Source of the DNA: Candidatus Aerophobota bacterium | GTDB lineage: Bacteria > Aerophobota > Aerophobia > Aerophobales > JAGHCO01 | DNA: 6,945 bases | Direction of reading: 5' to 3' | Assembly: GCA_021160405.1 (NCBI GenBank) | Contig: JAGHCO010000250.1 | Location: forward strand, 1 to 6,945 | In this document: in pieces, positions 5,806 to 6,945 of the stretch | How the letters are laid out: every line of letters begins with the position of its first letter | How positions within the stretch are numbered: the stretch's first letter is position 1 | Position numbers and translations under genes: made by a program | The notes under the pieces: generated by a model | What the model was told of the DNA's origin: nothing | What the model saw: the letters and a program-made list of their open reading frames with translations, nothing else | Databases searched by the model: none

Positions 5806-6754
5806 GTTATTAGAGAAGGCGAAGAAACTTCATTTTGATAGTATTGTTATCGATGGATTGAATGCCAGCATTTTTAATAAAGAGTTATTAGAAAGGGTAA
5901 AAAAAGGAGGAATAACAGCGTTTAATACAACCGTATCAACCATTGAAGATTTTAAGAATACCATATCTAACATTCTCTTTTGAAAAAAAATGTTCTTAGA
6001 ATTTAAAAACTTGATCATTCCTGTAACTAATGTTAAAGACATAGAGAAGGCTAAGGAGTTAAATAAAGTGGGGATTATTTTGGGTTTTCAGAACACTTCT
6101 CCATTAGAAGGGAATATTAAGTTTTTATCGGTATTCAAAGAAATGGGAGTTAAAATTATCCAATTAACCTACAATGAGCGCAATCTGGTCGGTAATGGAC
6201 GCTTTGAAAGGGTAGATGGAGGATTAAGTAAATTTGGGATACGAATAATAAAGGAAATGAATAAACTTGGAATACTTGTAGACCTATCTCATGTAGGACC
6301 GAAAAGCACTATGGAGGCAATTGAGATCTCAGAAAAACCTGTAGCCATTCCTCATGCAAATTCTCGCACTCTCTTTGATTATCCAAGGAATAAGACAGAT
6401 GAGCAAATTAAATTATTAGCTTCAAAAGGTGGTGTAATTGGAATTACATTTTGGCCCTTCTTTCTAAGCAAAGGAATAAATTCAACTATAGAAGATTACT
6501 TAGATAACATAGATTATGTATCCGACTTTTTCTTAAATCGTTCCCGAGAAATGTTGCAGAAACTTCGGGCGGGAAGAAATCAAGAACCCTCAACAGTACA
6601 GTTTGAGTGGCCTATAATTTATCCTGAAGGGATAAGAATACCTGAGGAATTTCCCAATATTACTTATGGCCTTTTGAAGAAAGGTCATTCTGGTGAAGAT
6701 GTCAGAAAAATAATGGGGGAAAATTTAGTGAGAATATTTAGAGAGGTGTGGTAA
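5801..6754 (+). pseudogene. M19 (membrane/renal dipeptidase-like) peptidase, broken
   Basis: From about 5801 one frame encodes SELLEKAKKLHFDSIVIDGL and then GGITAFNTT, hits a TGA at 5981-5983 and continues in frame to a TAA at 6752. After the stop come IILGFQNTSPLEG, IIQLTYNERNLVGNG, VDLSHVGPKSTMEA (His at 6290), IPHANSRTLFDYPRN (His at 6353) and a C-terminal IYPEGIRIPEEFPN and IMGENLVRIFREVW. These are the blocks of M19 dipeptidases, zinc enzymes that split dipeptides. No start codon remains, since the 5' end is fused to the racemase stub. The TGA falls where I expect Trp (NI..W). The IDYV/SDFF junction (6520/6521) lacks the usual VGIG stretch before SDFF. IDGLNAS replaces the canonical zinc motif DGHND, and GFQN replaces the zinc-ligand Glu; I recall a subgroup sharing this, so it is not itself damage. 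An ATG at 5990 could start a truncated product, but it has no ribosome site. Confidence 0.85.
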
Positions 6755-6820
6755 ACGTCTTTTGGGCTGCAAAAATAAATAAGAGATATTTTGATACCGC
6801 TACTTGGTTAGGAGATTAAA

Positions 6821-6945
6821 ATGAATAAGTTTTCTTGGACTGTCTCAGTGGGACAAGAAAAGGTTCTTCCTTATCGTGCTGGTGTAAAAATGGGTGATTT
6901 TCTTCTGAAGTTAGAATCCTGTGCTAAGTCTTTTCAAATAGGAAG
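6821..6945 (+). CDS. Unidentified protein, N-terminal 41 codons, runs off the right edge
   Basis: An AGGAG (6810-6814) six bases before an ATG opens a frame that stays open to the edge. It begins MNKFSWTVSVGQEKVLPYR, followed by GVKMGDFLLKLE. I do not recognise it with certainty. The pattern of a VLPYR block, a short helix with KMGDFLLKLE and then an IGR faintly recalls the N-terminus of zinc-ribbon/OB-fold acyl-CoA-associated proteins (DUF35 type), in which a Cys-rich ribbon would follow just beyond the edge. That is a guess. The 66-base gap after the dipeptidase contains no terminator-like hairpin, so it may belong to the same transcript. Unlike the four genes before it, the part visible here shows no lesion. 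Confidence 0.6.
   Translation, partial: MNKFSWTVSVGQEKVLPYRAGVKMGDFLLKLESCAKSFQIG

Noticed and set aside
4218..5983. Reassigned stop codon (TGA read as Gly or Trp)
   Set aside because: The TGA at 4218 replaces an expected Gly and the TGA at 5981 an expected Trp, so one reassignment cannot explain both. Aspartase ends in a TGA overlapping the racemase ATG, and all permease Trp codons are TGG.
5830..6042. 70-codon minus-strand open frame, and other opposite-strand frames at 1170-1361, 1743-2009, 2474-2662 and 5375-5626
   Set aside because: All are antisense shadows of clearly recognisable plus-strand protein families.
5990..6754. Intact 254-residue dipeptidase starting at 5990
   Set aside because: The ATG follows an A-run without a ribosome site, and recognisable dipeptidase sequence lies in the same frame upstream of the TGA, so this is the 3' part of a broken gene.

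Overview
The window is AT-rich, with strong AGGAGG-type ribosome binding sites and TAA/TGA stops of the standard code. Gene content (peptide-type ABC permeases, a ceramidase-like hydrolase, aspartase, aspartate racemase, an M19-type dipeptidase) suggests an amino-acid- and peptide-fermenting anaerobic bacterium, possibly an uncultured lineage such as Atribacterota. That placement is an inference of low confidence.

Layout. Positions 1-265 (minus strand) hold the N-terminal part of an IS110-family (DEDD) transposase that runs off the left edge. The roughly 240 bases upstream of its start are more GC-rich than the rest and can fold, on the transposase strand, into three consecutive stem-loops beginning just after an extended -10 promoter. 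This is the position and size expected of an IS110 bridge RNA. Positions 595-2723 hold two intact, tightly coupled permease genes of the Dpp/Opp family. No binding protein or ATPase is visible. Positions 2724-2960 are a spacer with three degenerate copies of a CGCAACC...GGTTGCG palindrome, a REP-like cluster.

From 2961 to 6754 lies a catabolic gene set in which every member is broken: a neutral-ceramidase-like hydrolase (two frameshifts, one in-frame TGA), an aspartate ammonia-lyase (two frameshifts, plus two unusual substrate-pocket residues), a 14-codon stub of aspartate racemase cut off by a deletion, and an M19-type dipeptidase (lost start, one in-frame TGA, and a probable in-frame loss of the segment before its SDFF motif). 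The window ends with the start of an unbroken gene at 6821 that I cannot identify firmly.

How they fit together. In its intact state the set would import peptides (permeases), hydrolyse them or other amides (dipeptidase, ceramidase-like enzyme), interconvert D- and L-aspartate (racemase) and deaminate L-aspartate to fumarate and ammonia (aspartase). The ATGA overlap between aspartase and racemase shows they were translationally coupled. The window therefore reads as a peptide/aspartate utilisation locus whose enzymes have decayed while the two permeases have stayed open, with an IS110 element next to the permease start. The most interesting signal is the candidate bridge RNA, followed by the deletion scar that removed the racemase.
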